Origin: VGNY01 sp964549635
GTDB taxonomy: Bacteria; Chloroflexota; Dehalococcoidia; GIF9; UBA5629
DNA length: 12,337 nucleotides
Reading direction: 5' to 3'
Assembly: GCA_964549635.1 (NCBI GenBank)
Contig: CAZJVJ010000023.1
Location: forward strand, 1-12,337
Shown here: piece after piece, positions 12,151 through 12,337 of the stretch
How the letters are laid out: each line of letters begins with the position of its first letter
Numbering within the stretch: the first letter of the stretch is position 1
Translations under genes and position numbers: made by a program
The notes under the pieces: model-generated
What the model was told of the DNA's origin: nothing
Database searches by the model: none
The model's input: only the letters and a program-made list of their open reading frames with translations

Positions 12151-12337
12151 GCCTACCAATATGGTAGTGCCACCATTTTAGGGTATCTACCTCCACGCTC
12201 CGGCGATTCAAGGTAGCAACATCATATAACATCAACCAGCAGCTTATTAATTCCTGACTTTCCAAAATTTTTGGGAAGAACTGGCTGAGTGGAAGGCCAA
12301 CGCTGGCCTGATTCAACGTCAGCAAGGCAAGGATGGT

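Noticed and set aside
12077..12325. 82-codon minus-strand open frame at the right edge
   Set aside because: It overlaps the end of the methyltransferase and shows no family motif or ribosome site.
12236..12337. Open plus-strand reading at the right edge (FWEELAEWKANAGLIQ)
   Set aside because: No start codon or ribosome site is visible before the window ends, so a gene cannot be claimed.

Overview
The window looks like ordinary chromosomal DNA from a strictly anaerobic bacterium, most likely a member of Chloroflexota close to Dehalococcoidia. This is inferred from the gene set: two paralogous cysteine-rich 4Fe-4S proteins, a 46-residue protein resembling the DUF5679 family, an HTH_45-type winged-helix protein, a bacterial GH3-family enzyme and an RtcA of the KSGSGT-loop type. 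No 16S gene is present to confirm it. Both tRNA genes encode their own CCA end. Promoters, where visible, are plain sigma-70 type. I see no transposase, integrase, CRISPR array, prophage gene or replication origin.

Left part (1-2165, minus strand). A 4Fe-4S protein gene and a P-loop kinase-like gene form a probable operon read towards position 1, and the N-terminal half of a leucyl aminopeptidase (M17, pepA) runs off the left edge. Just upstream lies a tRNA-Arg(TCT) gene with its own promoter.

Zinc-protein and Fe-S part (2284-4194). An FmdB-type zinc-ribbon gene and a 39-residue zinc-finger-like gene are translationally close on the minus strand. A CAT-anticodon tRNA lies on the plus strand, followed by a second, paralogous 4Fe-4S protein gene and the small DUF5679-like gene, both minus. 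A long imperfect inverted repeat separates those last two genes.

Middle part (4195-7771). A back-to-back promoter pair drives the DUF5679-like gene leftwards and a putative HEAAH zinc peptidase rightwards. A divergent RNA 3'-phosphate cyclase (rtcA) follows and converges tail to tail with a helical protein of unknown function. That gene shares an overlapping divergent promoter region with a metallo-beta-lactamase-fold hydrolase.

Right part (7855-12150, all plus strand). An unknown 224-residue protein comes first. Next are two small DNA-binding proteins (HTH_45 winged helix and ribbon-helix-helix); the first has a palindrome lying over its -10 box. A GH3-family acyl-adenylating enzyme and a class I SAM-dependent methyltransferase close the window. 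The last two look like a small biosynthetic or modification pair, and the two regulators upstream are candidates to control them. The final 187 bases (12151-12337) show no gene I can support.

No gap between genes exceeds 300 bases. The longest are 8530-8714 (hairpins plus a promoter), 5158-5337 (no clear signal beyond a TATACT -10-like box at 5306-5311) and 9390-9529 (short palindromes).
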